Origin: Sphagnum compactum
Lineage: Eukaryota; Bryophyta; Sphagnopsida; Sphagnales
Length of the DNA: 64,000 bases
Direction of reading: 5' to 3'
Assembly (NCBI GenBank): GCA_965153455.1
Contig: OZ234495.1
Location: 12,272,875-12,336,874, forward strand
Position 1 is the stretch's first letter. The number at the start of each line of letters is the position of its first letter. Both the position numbers and the translations under genes were made by a program. The notes under the pieces are model-generated. The model searched no databases and was not told the DNA's origin. It was given only the letters and a program-made list of their open reading frames with translations. Positions 49,631-62,512 of this stretch are shown one piece after another.

Positions 49631-51216
49631 TTTCTTGCAGTTGGTCCCTGATGTGCATTGACAAAGCCATGATCGATAAAGGCCAGCGTTGTCTTCTCTT
49701 TTCATGCCCTGAAATTGTGCAAGGATTGGTGGATTTTGATGAAGATTTAGCTAGTGTTCTGAAGCTGGCAAGCAACTGTATCACTTTGAAACACAGGATT
49801 TGTGCTTGCACTTTGCACCCATGGGACATGGACACTTTGCACATGGACTTTCCTCTTTGCAACAACAGTCCAAGACTCTCTGCAGGCCTATCTTATACTT
49901 AGGGTATTCCTACTGTATCTTTCAAATGCCCCTCCCACTGTGGCGCACAGATGGGGAGGAATTCAGAATCATCCATCAAGTTGTGCCAGAATTTGCTTGA
50001 TTCAGCATTCTAATTTGTGGGGGAAGGAAACGAATTTCATTTCAATGCTGAAAATATGATCGTGACCCTTCAGCTCAATTTTGAGTGTCCTACATGCTCA
50101 GACATGTCAATGGATATAGTTCCAAGGAATATGTAGATTGTATCGGATCAGACTTCTCTCATTGCATATGACAAACTGTGAGAAAGAACGTTCATAAATG
50201 TCAGGTTGAGAGCTCTGAGAGCAAACAAGTTGTGTTCTTCGCAGAATTCATTTCACAAGAGACAAGAAGCAAGGAGCAGCTGCAGTCCTTGGACATATAT
50301 AGCCCCAGTCATGAAGAGGTAAGTTTTTGCATGTTAAACCTGTGTGAGTCTCTCCGTGCTGGAGGGGGATGTTAGTTCCTTGCTCTCCATGATGGAAGGT
50401 GGAACAACTTGAGGTGCTGGCACCATGAGGCAGCTGCCTTTGATGAGATTTGAGCACATGATTTTGTCATTGCAGATAACACATCAGGTGCACCTTTGCT
50501 AAGGTTAATGAGCCGATTATTGCACACTAATTTACAACCCACACTCAGGAGCTGATGAAGTCTGCAGGGAATAATGGCCAATACTCATTGCCATTCATGA
50601 TGAAGGTGATGCTCTGAACCTTTGTGACTGACGTTCACAAGATTCTTACTGCACTCATACTTTGTCATGTTTGTTTGGTTTGGCTGTAACTCACACAGTG
50701 GTTACCTTCAAAGTGTTCTTCACTTCAGATGGCATATCTTTGCCTCTAAGCCCTTCCTTCTTGTCTTCCTCATGTGCTTCACAATTGCACTTTCAAGTTG
50801 TGGTTCTTGTGCAGTATCAGATCTTTTGGTATCTTGTTGGTGATGATGACTCCAATTGCACAGGTGAGTTACCAACTCTCTCCTTACATAACATCACATA
50901 AAATTTGACTGTTTTAATTCATTGTGACATAGAACCATAGTCTGAGGAGACAAGAGCTGTTACAATACAGCAAAAACTGCTCAATGTGTTACTCTTAAAG
51001 GATCAACATGAAGGGTAGTTCTCCATGACGAAAATTGCTAACAGATGTTCACTATGGTTTTCAATTTTGATCCAAAAATTGGAATAAAACATGCATCCAG
51101 TCGTCTGGTTTGATCAGAGGAAGGTATACAAGGACTTAAAATTTTATTGGATTCATTTCCCTTGTGTTCACATGGCAGATCGTAGAATGTAATGGGGGTC
51201 TGCATCATGCACCCTG

Positions 51217-51247
51217 AACCCTAAACCCTAAGAGGGTTTAGGGGTTA
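51217..51247. repeat. Inverted telomere-like motif
   Basis: AACCCTAAACCCTAAG is followed at once by AGGGTTTAGGGGTT, so plant telomere-type units point both ways in 31 bases. It could be a small interstitial telomeric insertion or a double telobox. Confidence 0.6.
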
Positions 51248-52571
51248 CAGGGAATACCAATTCCTTATTGGGTTTTTCCCATAATCCCATTACAAGCTCC
51301 TGCAAATAATGATGATGAAATACTTGTAGCAAGAGGTATGTCTTTCAAGCTCCACACCAGCCACTGCTGAGCGGTTAGCTGAGAAAAGCCTCAACCCTAA
51401 AAAAGGTAGTGAAGCATGGCTTCAAACATGGCACTCTCTGGATGGGTGTTCCATCTAAGTTTGTATCTTGTCACACAAGATCATCATATTGAATGACCCT
51501 TATTTCGGTCCTAAGAATAGCAAAAAGCAAACTAAGGATTATGACAAATTAAGTACTAACAGTCCTTGGGTTTGGTTTTTTGGTTGTTTTGTGCTTCTGT
51601 GAAGGTTGCCACAATCCTCATCCCTGGCACGGTAGTGAACTTCTGGTCAGTGTTCTGTAGTCCCTCTCAAGCTTGTACAATACTATGTAAAGAATTTGTG
51701 ATGACATGTGCAGATACTACTTATATTGGGTCCCTATTAAAACTAGCAATAGTTGGAGGGAATCATTCACCAACAGAAAGGAACTCTGTGTCATCAACAT
51801 TTGAAAATTCAGAGCAGGTAGCAAGGATGGATTGAGAGGACTCTTCCCGAAATCGATGGTAAGCTCTACTCCTCGTGATAGGGTTTACGAATTTGTTTTT
51901 GTGGATTAGTAGAACTCCCACCACAGTAATAAACAGGAGTAGTGCCTGAAACTGCCATGATTACTAGAAAGCATATCTGATCAAAACATGTGATACCATT
52001 TTTTTGTAGCCTTTGTCAAGACATTTCCAACGTCATGTGAATCGTTTCAATTGAAGCTCATTTGCTTCTTCAAATTGTACTCTGAATGTACATGACAATT
52101 TGGAACTTGGAACAAAACACACTATATTGTTCCATAGTTTTCGAATACATCCTTGAAGCAATTAAACAGCAAGGACACAACTCAAATATATTTTCCTCAT
52201 TTCTTGTCTTTTTAGAAAGATCTTCACGACTATGGGTTTACCAAGTGAGAGGTGCACAATAATCTCTCTGCAACTCTAGAAGCAATAGAGGAATGTTCAA
52301 AAAAAATTTAAAGCTTTCTCATACATACACAAAATGTTCAGTCACCAGCCTATCTAGGCTACCCTAATATGTGGGGCTCACTCACATTTTGCGGTCACTA
52401 ATGTGTGTGGCACATTGTGTTGACAGAATATATAAATTCATCATCACTCTAGTTCCTTACATTTTGAACAAAGGGAATGTGAGGAGCCACATAAAAAGAG
52501 CTCGTCCCTCTTCTAGTCCCCACATTGTGAACACAAGAAATGTGTGCATTGTAGACATATGTGTGGGACAT

Positions 52572-52768
52572 TTGGCATCTTGGCGTGGGTATGGTGTGCG
52601 GATCTTCTTACAAGGTTGGCACTACTATAAAATGTGGGTGCAGTTCATTAGTCCCTATTCAATAAATCAATGTTGGCATCTTGGTGTGGGTATGGTGTGA
52701 GGATCTTCTTACGAGGTTGGCACTACTATAAAATGTGGGTGCAGTTCATTAGTCCCGTATTCAGTAAG
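52572..52768. repeat. 101-base tandem duplication
   Basis: TTGGCATCTTGGCGTGGGTA at 52572 and its near-copy at 52673 begin two adjacent units. They share TGGCACTACTATAAAATGTG and GCAGTTCATTAGTCCC, with only a few differences. Confidence 0.85.
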
Positions 52769-53431
52769 GTCAATGAATTCATTGCATCCCGACTAGATCT
52801 TATTTATTGCAATCAATGAATTTCACTGAAAATCTAGGCTGCAGACTTTCAAATTAGGCCCTAAACTTTCTTCTTGACCCATTTTTGGAAAGACTCTCAA
52901 CTGAAAGAATGCAATTTTGCTTTGCCTAATATCTAAATGGTAGTAGACCTAGTGTTGATCAAAATGAAACCATGATATTTATTTATTTATTTATTTACTT
53001 CCTTATTTGGATCTTTGAATGAAAGCTATGATGTTTCTTCGGTCATCAACCGAAGAAAATGAGTGTACAATCCCACGGCAAGTATAGATGGTGTGGCCAA
53101 GACACCGACAACAACATACATACAAAGAGTCCTTTGCCAATGTAAAATGGAGTCATGTTGCATTATGTACACCAATCAAGGACGATTTGGGGTTGTTATA
53201 TACTTGGAGAGGTTAGTGTGGGTACACCACAAATTTGGTGGAATGATCCCCGTCCAAAGTACATTTTTTTCACTTGCACATGGATGGGTGATAAAGAACA
53301 CGGGTGCCAAGTACATTTTGAAGTCACATCCCCAACTAAGCTCGAGTCCTTTTTTGCTTACATTGAAAAATGGCATTCGCGTAAACCTTAATGCACAATG
53401 TTAAGTTGATCTCCTTCAAATTCATTATATA

Positions 53432-53784
53432 TTTATTGGCCTTGCCTACTACCAAGGCCCTTAAGGATATTGTATTTATATTCATTATAGAGTATAGTAG
53501 TTTAAGGGATTTTAATAGGCCCCTAGGTAATAATAATAATAGGTCTATTTTCACATGAGGATTTTTGTAATATGATAATTTTGGCTTGTGTTGGAAACTT
53601 GAGATTAGTTATAATAGAGTTATAATAATATCTTGAAGGATTTTTTTGGGTTTCTTTTAGAGGATTTTTTGAAGATTGTATTTTTTGCATGGTGAAATAT
53701 TTGAGTTTTCACATAATTCTTCTTTTGCCTTAAGATGATACTTTTTAATGTAAATGGCAAGGTCACAGTGTGACACACCCCTTG
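53432..53784 (-). repeat. Copy C of the ~330-base dispersed repeat
   Basis: Read on the minus strand it starts AAGGGGTGTGTCACAC and runs through TTGCCATTTACATT, AAACCTCAATTT-like and CTCAAGTTTCCAACACAAGCC motifs to CAAGGCCAATAAA. It shares the long TTTCCAACACAAGCC stretch with copies A and D and has small internal A/T indels. Confidence 0.8.
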
Positions 53785-54928
53785 TTATGTTTGGTAGTGT
53801 TCTGTGGGCAAGTAAGTGGTGTCTGTCTCTCTGGAAGGCTGATCTCTCACAACACAAAAGGATCCACACTCAAACAGGAACTGATGCTCGTCTGAGGAAA
53901 TATTAACAGAGGCAACTTGTCATTTTATTGTAATACTAGTTTGAACCCCGTGCCTAATGCACAGGTGTGTTATTTCAACAATGTTTGGTTCATGTTTTAG
54001 TTTTTTTTTAACTTTTATCTTTTCTATTTTTTTATTTTTATGTGTTTTCTGTTTTTATTATTTATTTTTTATAATAAAAATAAAGTGTTTCTTTTTCACT
54101 TTTGTATTTTTGTCTATTTGGATGCAAGTTTGAAGTTTGGAGAAAGAAGACACACCTCATTCTTTTTCAAGTAGGGTTACTATATAGAATATATGCCACA
54201 ATAAACATCACCTATTGTACATTGTAATGGATGAAACCACAAAGTTTACTTCATTCACCCGTGTCACCACGAACTCCAAGTGGCTTGCTTTTCGTGTGAG
54301 AAAACCCACATTCTCTTGTAATGACTGCAACAGATGTGATGATGTTTCTGATTCATTGCAATTGGGCAAAGCATATATATATATATATATATATGCCTGA
54401 TCTCTCTCCCGTCTTCTCAAACTCGTTAGCTGCTGGGGTTGCCTTGCTGTTGTTGTTGTTGCTGTAAGGTGGAAATGCTGAATGAGCTTTTTCACCTTCT
54501 TAAAAATGATTCATGAGGTTGGTAGTTGTTATTAGAAGTTGTTGCAGGTTGCCAAGAGATTATTACAATGGAGAGGACCAATCTTCTCAGATTGAAAGTA
54601 TTATGATGATTTTTGTTAGTACCCATATATACCTTCCATCTCTAATTCTTCCCCTTCCTTTCAGCACAGCCGTGCTTGCTTGCTTGCTTGGCTCTCTACT
54701 TCTTCAAAAAAAGGTCTGTAGTAGTAGTGGAATTCATGATTCTTCTTTGTCTTCTTTGCAACTAAGTAGGAATTTGTATCATTCTTCACATGGGCACTAT
54801 ACTACACCCATTGGTACCTGAGATTCTTTTGGTCTTCTGCATCATTTTTGCATCCTTTTATGTGGGTGGTGCGGGTGCATGTGAAGAAAGAGGGAAACCC
54901 AAGCAAACAAAACAAAACCCAAGAAAGG

Positions 54929-55248
54929 CTCCTTCCCATATATGAAAAATTTGGTGGATTATATATATATTACGAGCTTTACAAAAACTAGAGGGTTAGA
55001 AACACTCCGTCCCATATATAAAAAATTGGGTGGAATATCTATATATAAAACGGAGCTTTACAAAAACTAGAGGGTTAGAAATGCTCCTTCCCATATACAA
55101 AAAAAATGGTGGAGTATATATTTATATATGTTACGGAGCTTTACAAAACTAGAGGGTTAGAAACACTCATTCCCATATCTGAAAATTTTGGTGGAGTATG
55201 TATATACCTATTATGGAGCTTTACGGAAACTAGAGGGTTAGAAACACT
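54929..55248. repeat. Tandem array, 76-82-base unit, four copies
   Basis: Units begin CTCC(T/G)TCCCATAT and contain GGTGGA(A/G)TAT followed by a TA-rich core, then GGAGCTTTACAAAAACTAGA and GGGTTAGAAA. Starts are near 54929, 55005, 55084 and 55166. The TA-rich core accounts for the length variation. Confidence 0.85.
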
Positions 55249-55690
55249 ACCATCGATGTTCCATGACCATATTACATGTGAAGGGAAGGGAAAAGATGTG
55301 AGAATTAGTGAAATGACTTTACATGTGCAAAATGCTTTTGGATGGAATGCTCGGAGTGGACTGATTGAGAGACCCCAATCAAGTGCTATGAATCAAAGCA
55401 CATAACCCTATCATGAGTGGAGAAAGCCAATCTAGATGTAGAATATTATTCCTTCAATGGGTTTTTTTTTTAAGTGGGTGTTCAGAGTTGTGCCCATAGT
55501 TTCTAACACACTTTTTCATTGTGTCCTTGTCCTAAAGCTAACCAAGGTGGTTAGCTATGTACTAACCATTCACACACGGGTTACCTACCTACTAGCACAA
55601 AGTTTGTTACCTACTTATACTTATATAGTAACCACTTACATTCCCTACTTACTTACTTACTTACCTATGATACTTATTGGTTACTCACTT

Positions 55691-55805
55691 ATTGAAAATA
55701 GAAAGCACATGCTCATGTATGGATGTATGTGAATAGAGAGTTACAAAAGAGAACCCATTTCTTGTAGTTTTTGGAATAGGCTTTGAACTTTGAGATATGG
55801 TAATT
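55691..55805. repeat. Perfect 115-base direct repeat, copy 1
   Basis: It is identical by eye to 56343-56457, 652 bases away in the same orientation. It starts ATTGAAAATAGAAAGCACAT and ends GAGATATGGTAATT. The last 43 bases recur immediately downstream (55808-55850) with one or two changes. Confidence 0.9.
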
Positions 55806-56342
55806 GTTGTAGTTTTTGGAATAGGCTTTGAATCTTGAGATATGGTAATTCCTTGGTGGAACCTTGGTAACTTAGTAGTAGTTCATCCGCCTTTGGTCAT
55901 AACTGACCCTAATGAGAATCTTGAGACTTGGATTGGTTATCAGGTCAAGAGTTACAAGCCACATCCATCAACCTTCCTTTCATTAGCGACCTACTAGTTA
56001 GTACAAGGTATCACTATTGGCTCTCGTTAACCCAATGATTCCCATAACCGTTCGCTTCGTGGATGAAAAGAGGGCTTCTCGATTATCATTAGCTAGTTAT
56101 GTTCAGTAATTGACAAGAGGCTGTTGGTTATGGGAATTAGTTTCTGAATTTTTCTCTCTAATCTCCAAATTTCCTCAAATTCTTTTTTTTGAAAAAATTG
56201 TAAGATTCTACTTAAGGATTTAGTAACTAGCCAAAAAAAATAAAAGAATGCTTAAACATTTTTATTTTCATTTTTTATTCATAACCAAAATTTGGCTAAA
56301 TTGTTTTATGGATGATTGCCACTATTGATGATCGATCACAAT

Positions 56343-56457
56343 ATTGAAAATAGAAAGCACATGCTCATGTATGGATGTATGTGAATAGAGAGTTACAAAA
56401 GAGAACCCATTTCTTGTAGTTTTTGGAATAGGCTTTGAACTTTGAGATATGGTAATT
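56343..56457. repeat. Perfect 115-base direct repeat, copy 2
   Basis: This is the second identical copy of 55691-55805. The sequence between the copies has no ORF. The identity points to a recent event, either local duplication or a very small element with direct terminal repeats. Confidence 0.9.
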
Positions 56458-58371
56458 TTGGATTTGTCGTTGTTTTGACACAAGCACCTACTTTGATTTT
56501 GTGGACATGTCCCTCCAAAAAAATCCAAGTTCGTGCAATGTGCCTTTTGAAAAACTTTTTGTTTTGGAATGTGTAAAACATATAGATACTAGTTTGCAAA
56601 ACATTAGACATTTGATCCAAATGCATAACAATTGGTACACAAATTACTTGAAATATATGGTGCTTTTTTTGGTCTCAATGAGAAAATTAAGTCACAAAAA
56701 TATAAACTCATATTATTGAGGTCTTCACATGTAGTGTGTATTCTTAGAAACAATGATCATAAAAACATGTGTGATAATTAGTCAAATGTAAATAAATACA
56801 ACATTGGGAAATTTCATAAATACCCAACAACAAGAATGGAGAACAAAATAGTTCATATAAAAACTTACATAATTCAAAAGTTATTAGGAAATTTTCTAAT
56901 TCAAAATCCAAGGAATAATCTAAATATTTGTACACTCAAACTCACCAAGTATGCACATACAACTTCACATTTGGAAACTCATTTCCATTGTTTATTAATG
57001 GGACTAAGTAGATATGATTGGTGCCTTCCTCTTTTCCTTTCCATGTCTCGAGCTATTACCTAACTAGTCATTGACGGATGATAAAAATTGATTTGAGTTT
57101 TTGAGCATGTCGTGGTTTTTTTTCTTTTTTTTTTTCTTTTTTTTTGGGTCCCTAGAGATTTCCTAAATTTAAATGATGGGTTTTGAGTCTTGTTCCATTT
57201 TAGCTTTTTAAAAAAAGCCTTTGTGTAAAAACAACCCAGATTTACCACCTAGTATAGGTACTAGAGTTAGCATGAGTGGTGCTCATTTGGTTAGATTGAG
57301 GGGGATGGAGAGTTGGTATGTTATTATTTATTTATTGAATCCTTTAAAAGGCAATGATGTGTGATGCAAAAACATAAATAACATAACATAATTAACAAGG
57401 CTTTGAAACCATGAGCTCAAGGTGATATGGTAGCGGAGTGATGAACAAAAAGACACAAAGGTGTGTAACATGGATTTGTCTATTGCTCTTTACTAGGCCA
57501 ATCAGATATGCCCCCATCAAGACAAGGAAATGGAAATTTGGTTTTTCTAGTTCAATGCTTGCTTGTCTGCATTGCATTTCAGACCTCCCTGAAATAGGTA
57601 CCTACTTTGCAACCTTTTACTTACCAAATAGGCTAGGTACTAGGTACTAGGACACTAGGTAAAGCCCATAAAAGCCCCATGGGTGAGAGCCATTGGCCAA
57701 ATTTAGGGCTAAACTCCACTCCCCCACCCCCCACCTTGGGACTTTATCTCACACTATGTTCTATTTAACATAGTAGATGTTCAATTAAAGACTTAGAGAT
57801 TTTATTTTAAGCTTATAATGGTGTATATTTATAGGGTTTACACACCCTAAAAATAGTGGGGTTTTAGCCCATTGTTGTCTAGTTCTTTGGGTTTTAAAAA
57901 GGACCTTCAGCTTATAGTCCTTTGTTAACCAACTTCAAGTTAATGGTTTGGGCTAAATTTGGTGTTTTGGTGGAACCTTAAGTGTAGTTTTCAGGCAATG
58001 TCTTCAAATTATGAAACCTTTAGGTTTGAATTTTATTTTTTATTTTTTTCCAAATGAATTTCAAGCCCAATCAAGGTGAGGTCCACCACCTAGTCTTAGG
58101 CTCAAGCCCAACATCCTAAATGTTGTCATGAAATTGTTTGTACATACAATTAACTAAAAGTCACCAAGACAAAATGGAATATCTTATTAAATGTGACTTT
58201 TTAATAATATATTTATTTATTGCTTGCCTATGTTAAGAAAAATTCCAAAAAAAAAGTGTTTAATCCAGTTCAAGTTCTTGCAAGAGACAAGTTGTGCAAT
58301 CCAGTTCCCGCAAATGAATGCGTCATGAGTCATATCATAGTCGAGTTTAAATCATCAAAACCCTACGAAAC

Positions 58372-58716
58372 TTTATTGGCCTTGCGTACCAAGGCAAGGA
58401 TATTGTGTTAAGATTCATCATAGAGTATAGTAGCTTAAAGGGATTTTGGCCCCTAGTTAATAATAATAGGTCTATTTTTATTATATGAGGATTTTTGAAA
58501 GATGATAATTTTGGCTTGTGTTGGAAACTTGAGATTAGTTATAATAGAGTTATAATAATAATATCTTGAAGGATTTTGGTTTCTTTTGTGAGAGGAGTTT
58601 TTAAAAGATTAGGTATATTTTTGCATGGTGAAATATTTGAGTTTCCATAATTCTTTCTTTTGCCTTAAGATACTTTTTAATGTAAATGGCAAGGGAAAAG
58701 TGTGACACACCACTTG
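58372..58716 (-). repeat. Copy D of the ~330-base dispersed repeat
   Basis: On the minus strand it begins AAGTGGTGTGTCACAC, passes TTGCCATTTACATT and TTCCAACACAAGCC, and ends CAAGGCCAATAAA. It is the same family and orientation as copy C. One of the G bases at the start is changed. Confidence 0.8.
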
Positions 58717-58905
58717 TTAATAAACACACCGTTGCTTTCGAAAATACAAGGTATTAGAAAAAGGGGAGAATTTAAAGGAGGTGAAGTTAGCACAAACTAG
58801 ATGTCAAAATCTCTCCATCTCAACAATCGACCTCCTCTAATAGGTCGGCGATGACAATGGGTCCTGTAGGGGGGAAGTCGAGAAATAGCTAAGGAAGTAA
58901 CTAGG

Positions 58906-58985
58906 CCTATCCTTTTCATCCGACTTAAGATGGAGGATGCTTACGACCTATCCTTTTCATCCGACTTAAGATGGAGGATGCTTAC
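58906..58985. repeat. 41-base tandem duplication
   Basis: CCTATCCTTTTCATCCGACT at 58906 and 58947 begins two adjacent copies that end GGAGGATGCTTAC. The copies look identical. Confidence 0.9.
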
Positions 58986-59440
58986 ATCCTTTGCAATGTA
59001 ATAAAAATTCTAATATCTAATTTCAGTATCCTAATTAATGATCATTTGTTCGAGATATCGAGAATTAACCTCGGAACCAGAATGGATCCCGCAACCAGCC
59101 AATTCAGTAGTTTTAAGTTTAACCGAGTGTTGGGAGGTTGAGTTCTAGGTTGAGCATCTCCAGCTAGCTAGCTGTGTGCTCAGTATGTGTGACCCTGCAC
59201 AAAAAAATGTATTTCTCACATCCAAGTTTAGTTATTTCCTTTTTTTCAACCCCATCCATAAAACTAAAATTGGGATTGCATATATGTGGGGATGGAGGTT
59301 GGGAACTCCTCATATAGCAAACTACCTGGACCAATCATTATTATAATTGGCTAATTAGAGTCCAATTGTACGTACTCATTACACTCTACTGTGGCATGTG
59401 TTAGGCTTTGCTGTGCCTTTTTGAACCAGTATCCTCCGCA

Positions 59441-59545
59441 AACTTTGCGAGTTGGGCAAAAATCATTTTGTTGAGCCAAACCAACATGTTTTGAACTTTT
59501 GCGAGTTGGGCAAAAACCATTCTGCTGAGCCAAACCACAATAGCA
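59441..59545. repeat. 53-base tandem duplication
   Basis: AACTTTGCGAGTTGGGCAAA at about 59441 and its close copy (with TTTT for TTT) at 59494 begin two adjacent units ending GAGCCAAACCA. On the minus strand the duplication appears as a repeated GLAQQN-FCPTRK phrase in a 73-codon ORF, which is probably not a gene. Confidence 0.8.
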
Positions 59546-61987
59546 AAGCCACTCGTTCAGCTGAACTACCAAGACTTCACGGAATAATAAAAGGTTTATC
59601 TTGGGCTACCATTTTTGGATGAAGAGGTTGGATACTTAAGCGAGAAGATGGAAGTCATTCAATAAATGTATGTATTATATTCTTAACTGGCTAAGAAAGT
59701 GTAATCACGGATTGATTGGGTACTTAAGCAAAGCAAGAAGTTGAAATCAAGCAACAAATAAACAAACGGACAACATTTCAGCATGAAAGAACATCCATTT
59801 CTAAACCAACATTCATAATGGTCATAACATATATATACATGTCCATGTTGACTGAGTTTGGGTTCTCTAACCTCATTTGAGTGATGAGAATCGGAGAAAC
59901 AGGATTACAATGGATGAATGAACCACCACACATCACCCTAAAGTTTGCTACATAATTTTTTTCGTATATATAATTATGTGAAGCCTTGACATGGAAACCC
60001 TTCTCCTCGAGCATAAGTTGAAAACCCTAGAATTTAACCCACATGTGATTTGGTTCTATTATGGTGTTAACAATTAATTCAACATTGGAGTATGAATTTA
60101 CATTGGGTGCTTGATCCATAATGGTTCCAAACAAAAACTCAAGTGTGACATCAAATAGTCATTTGCGAAGATGGTCATGAGTGGTGAAGACCCAAACGGG
60201 GTATATAAAAAACCACCCCAAGACATAATAACCATTGTTTAATTTTCATTGGTATAAGTGGTCACGTAAGTCGGTCTTGAAATTTTTGAATGAACTTATA
60301 CAATAATATTCTTAACATCTTATGAAATAATTTAATAAACAATTGAAATAAATTGATTGACAATGGAATATTTGAAAGCATTTTTACAACCAATGTTTTT
60401 TTACTAATTGAGACTCAACAATGTAACCAATGCTGAAAAAACTGGAAATGATTTGAAAATGAAAATTTTAGAGAATTATATACATATATATATATATGAC
60501 ATAATGCAACATCTTTTTAAATCATAAGAATTTTAATTATTTTGAAATCCATTATTTTGTAAACCATAAGTTTAAACATAGTTTACAAAATATTTATTTC
60601 AAAAGATTCGTTAAAAAAAATTTATTTTTGAATATTTTAAAAGATTATCTATTCTCAAAAGAAAAAGTTGTTTTGAAAATCTCAACATTTCTACAACTAC
60701 TATAATTAATGCCAAAACTGCCATTGTGTATTATATGACAATTGTGTTTATGAAATGTGGACATCTACTACTTTGGTGAGAATGTAATATTCTTCTCAAG
60801 TCATGGGTGTGCTCACCATGTCCAAAACATGATGATGACCCATGTGGGTGACTCTAGTCCTCAATGGTCAACTTCCTTCCTTCCTTCCACTTAATCACAA
60901 TGAATGAATTCAAGTTTTTAGTTTTGACCTGGGTTAAGGTGGAGTTATCCAAGATAAGAAACATTGGGAGCACATGGGATGACATGAGGAGGAATGTTTG
61001 GCACAAAGAATGTTAACATGTTAATTCTTTGTTTTAAAACTTAGCAAGTGGTGAAAAACAAATCATGAAAAAACCCATTCAAATCAATAGAAACAAATTG
61101 AATCCAAATTTTTAAAATAACAACACATGTTTGAAAGGGCCTCACAACTTACGACGTCATAAGTGATTGATGCCAATGATATATATACAACAATTTAAAC
61201 ACAAATACATGCTAATGGAAACCCATGAACCTCAAATGGTTTACAATATACAAGTGATAAATGCACTTTCCAAATCACATGCATTCAATCCAACATAATA
61301 GATGGATACATGGCCGATGGTGAGTTGAGAATATGCAATTTTTGTTATTATGAAAATCCACACACATGAAGGTATATGGGCATGTACCAAAGAAAAAGGA
61401 CACAATTAGTTTGTCAAATAATCACCATTGTTGCCTTGTAGTTCACTTTGTAGGGCCACTTTGGTTTCATATTGTTTCAACCTACTACGGTGGAGAAGTT
61501 ATTGTATATTAAGCAAAATTTTCATTGAAAATTCATTTAAATCAAAAATAAATATTATAAAGGAGTTTGGGGATGCTCTTGGTATTGTTGGAAAGCCCTC
61601 AATGAGTATAGGATTTTATGAAGGTGATTTGTAAATTTTTTTAGACCTAACGTGTAACAAATATTGAATTTTCAGTATTTTTCAATTTTTCAATTTCAAT
61701 TAAATTACCACAAATGGATTTTTTTGAAAAGAAACATTGGGCCGATAGCACATTATTTTTCCATGGTCACATGTGTCATTTGCGTAACAAAAATTTCTTT
61801 TGAAAATGTGCATCGGATGACCAAAGCTCATCAATTTTTGCACCCCTTCGGCAATTGATCATAATTGAGTGGAGGAGTGGTCTTTTGGCCTTCTACTACT
61901 TGGAAGTTGGAAGTTGGGTAGTACCTAACTCTAATGATGAATTTCTTTGAAAGTGTAAATTTGCCAACTAGCTAGCTAGCTAGCTCT

Positions 61988-62215
61988 AGTTCTTGTTGTT
62001 GGGTTGCATTTGTCACACGCCTAAATGGCGTGCCTCCTTGTGCATCCCGGGGGGCGTGATGGCTACTAGTAGTTCTTGTTGTCGGGTTGCATTTGTCACA
62101 CGCCTCCTAAATGCGATGTGCCTCCCTTGTGCGTCCAAGGGAGTGTGATGGCTACTACTAGTTCTCGTTGTCGGGTTGCATAATTTTTGTCGCACCTAAA
62201 TTTCTTGCCTCCCCT
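61988..62215. repeat. Tandem array, 83-89-base unit, about 2.6 copies
   Basis: Units begin AGTTCTTGTTGTCGGGTTGC and continue with TTTGTCACACGCC, GTGCCTCC and GTGATGGCTACTA. They start near 61988, 62071 and 62160. They are GC-richer than the surrounding spacer. Confidence 0.8.
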
Positions 62216-62367
62216 TGTTTGTGCAAAGCTTTGATGGGTTGCTCAGGTTCTTGTTCATTGCCCCTTTGGCCATGGTCTCCCCCCCCTTCCTTTCCTTTGT
62301 CCCCTTGAACACACATTGAGCAACCTTGCATTTTAATTGAAACATCGCACATCTCATCATTGCAAAA

Positions 62368-62470
62368 AAATTTAATTAATTAATTAATTGAAACACTACA
62401 CACATCTTGTAATTGCAAAAAATTAATCAATTAATTAATTGAAACACCACACACATCTTGTAATTGCAAA
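62368..62470. repeat. Tandem duplication with AATT core
   Basis: Two adjacent units of about 60 bases each carry a TTAATTAATTAATTGAAACA stretch, then CACACACATCTTGTAATTGC, followed by an A-run. Confidence 0.75.
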
Positions 62471-62481
62471 AAAAAATAAAA

Positions 62482-62512
<31 letters not shown>

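Larger units (their letters stand above)
49700..54900. other. Intergenic region, no supported gene
   Basis: ORFs are short and have no domains. The part to about 51200 is less AT-rich and may hold transcribed leader or non-coding sequence. It contains an inverted telomere-like motif at 51217-51247, a tandem duplication at 52572-52768, dispersed repeat copy C at 53432-53784 and an (AT)n run near 54371-54393. The ORF at 53063-53404 has no recognisable family. Confidence 0.5.

Noticed and set aside
59351-59572. Small protein with a repeated GLAQQN-FCPTRK motif
   Set aside because: The repeat comes from a recent 53-base DNA duplication plus one base. The ORF is short, has no domain and lies in repeat-rich spacer.
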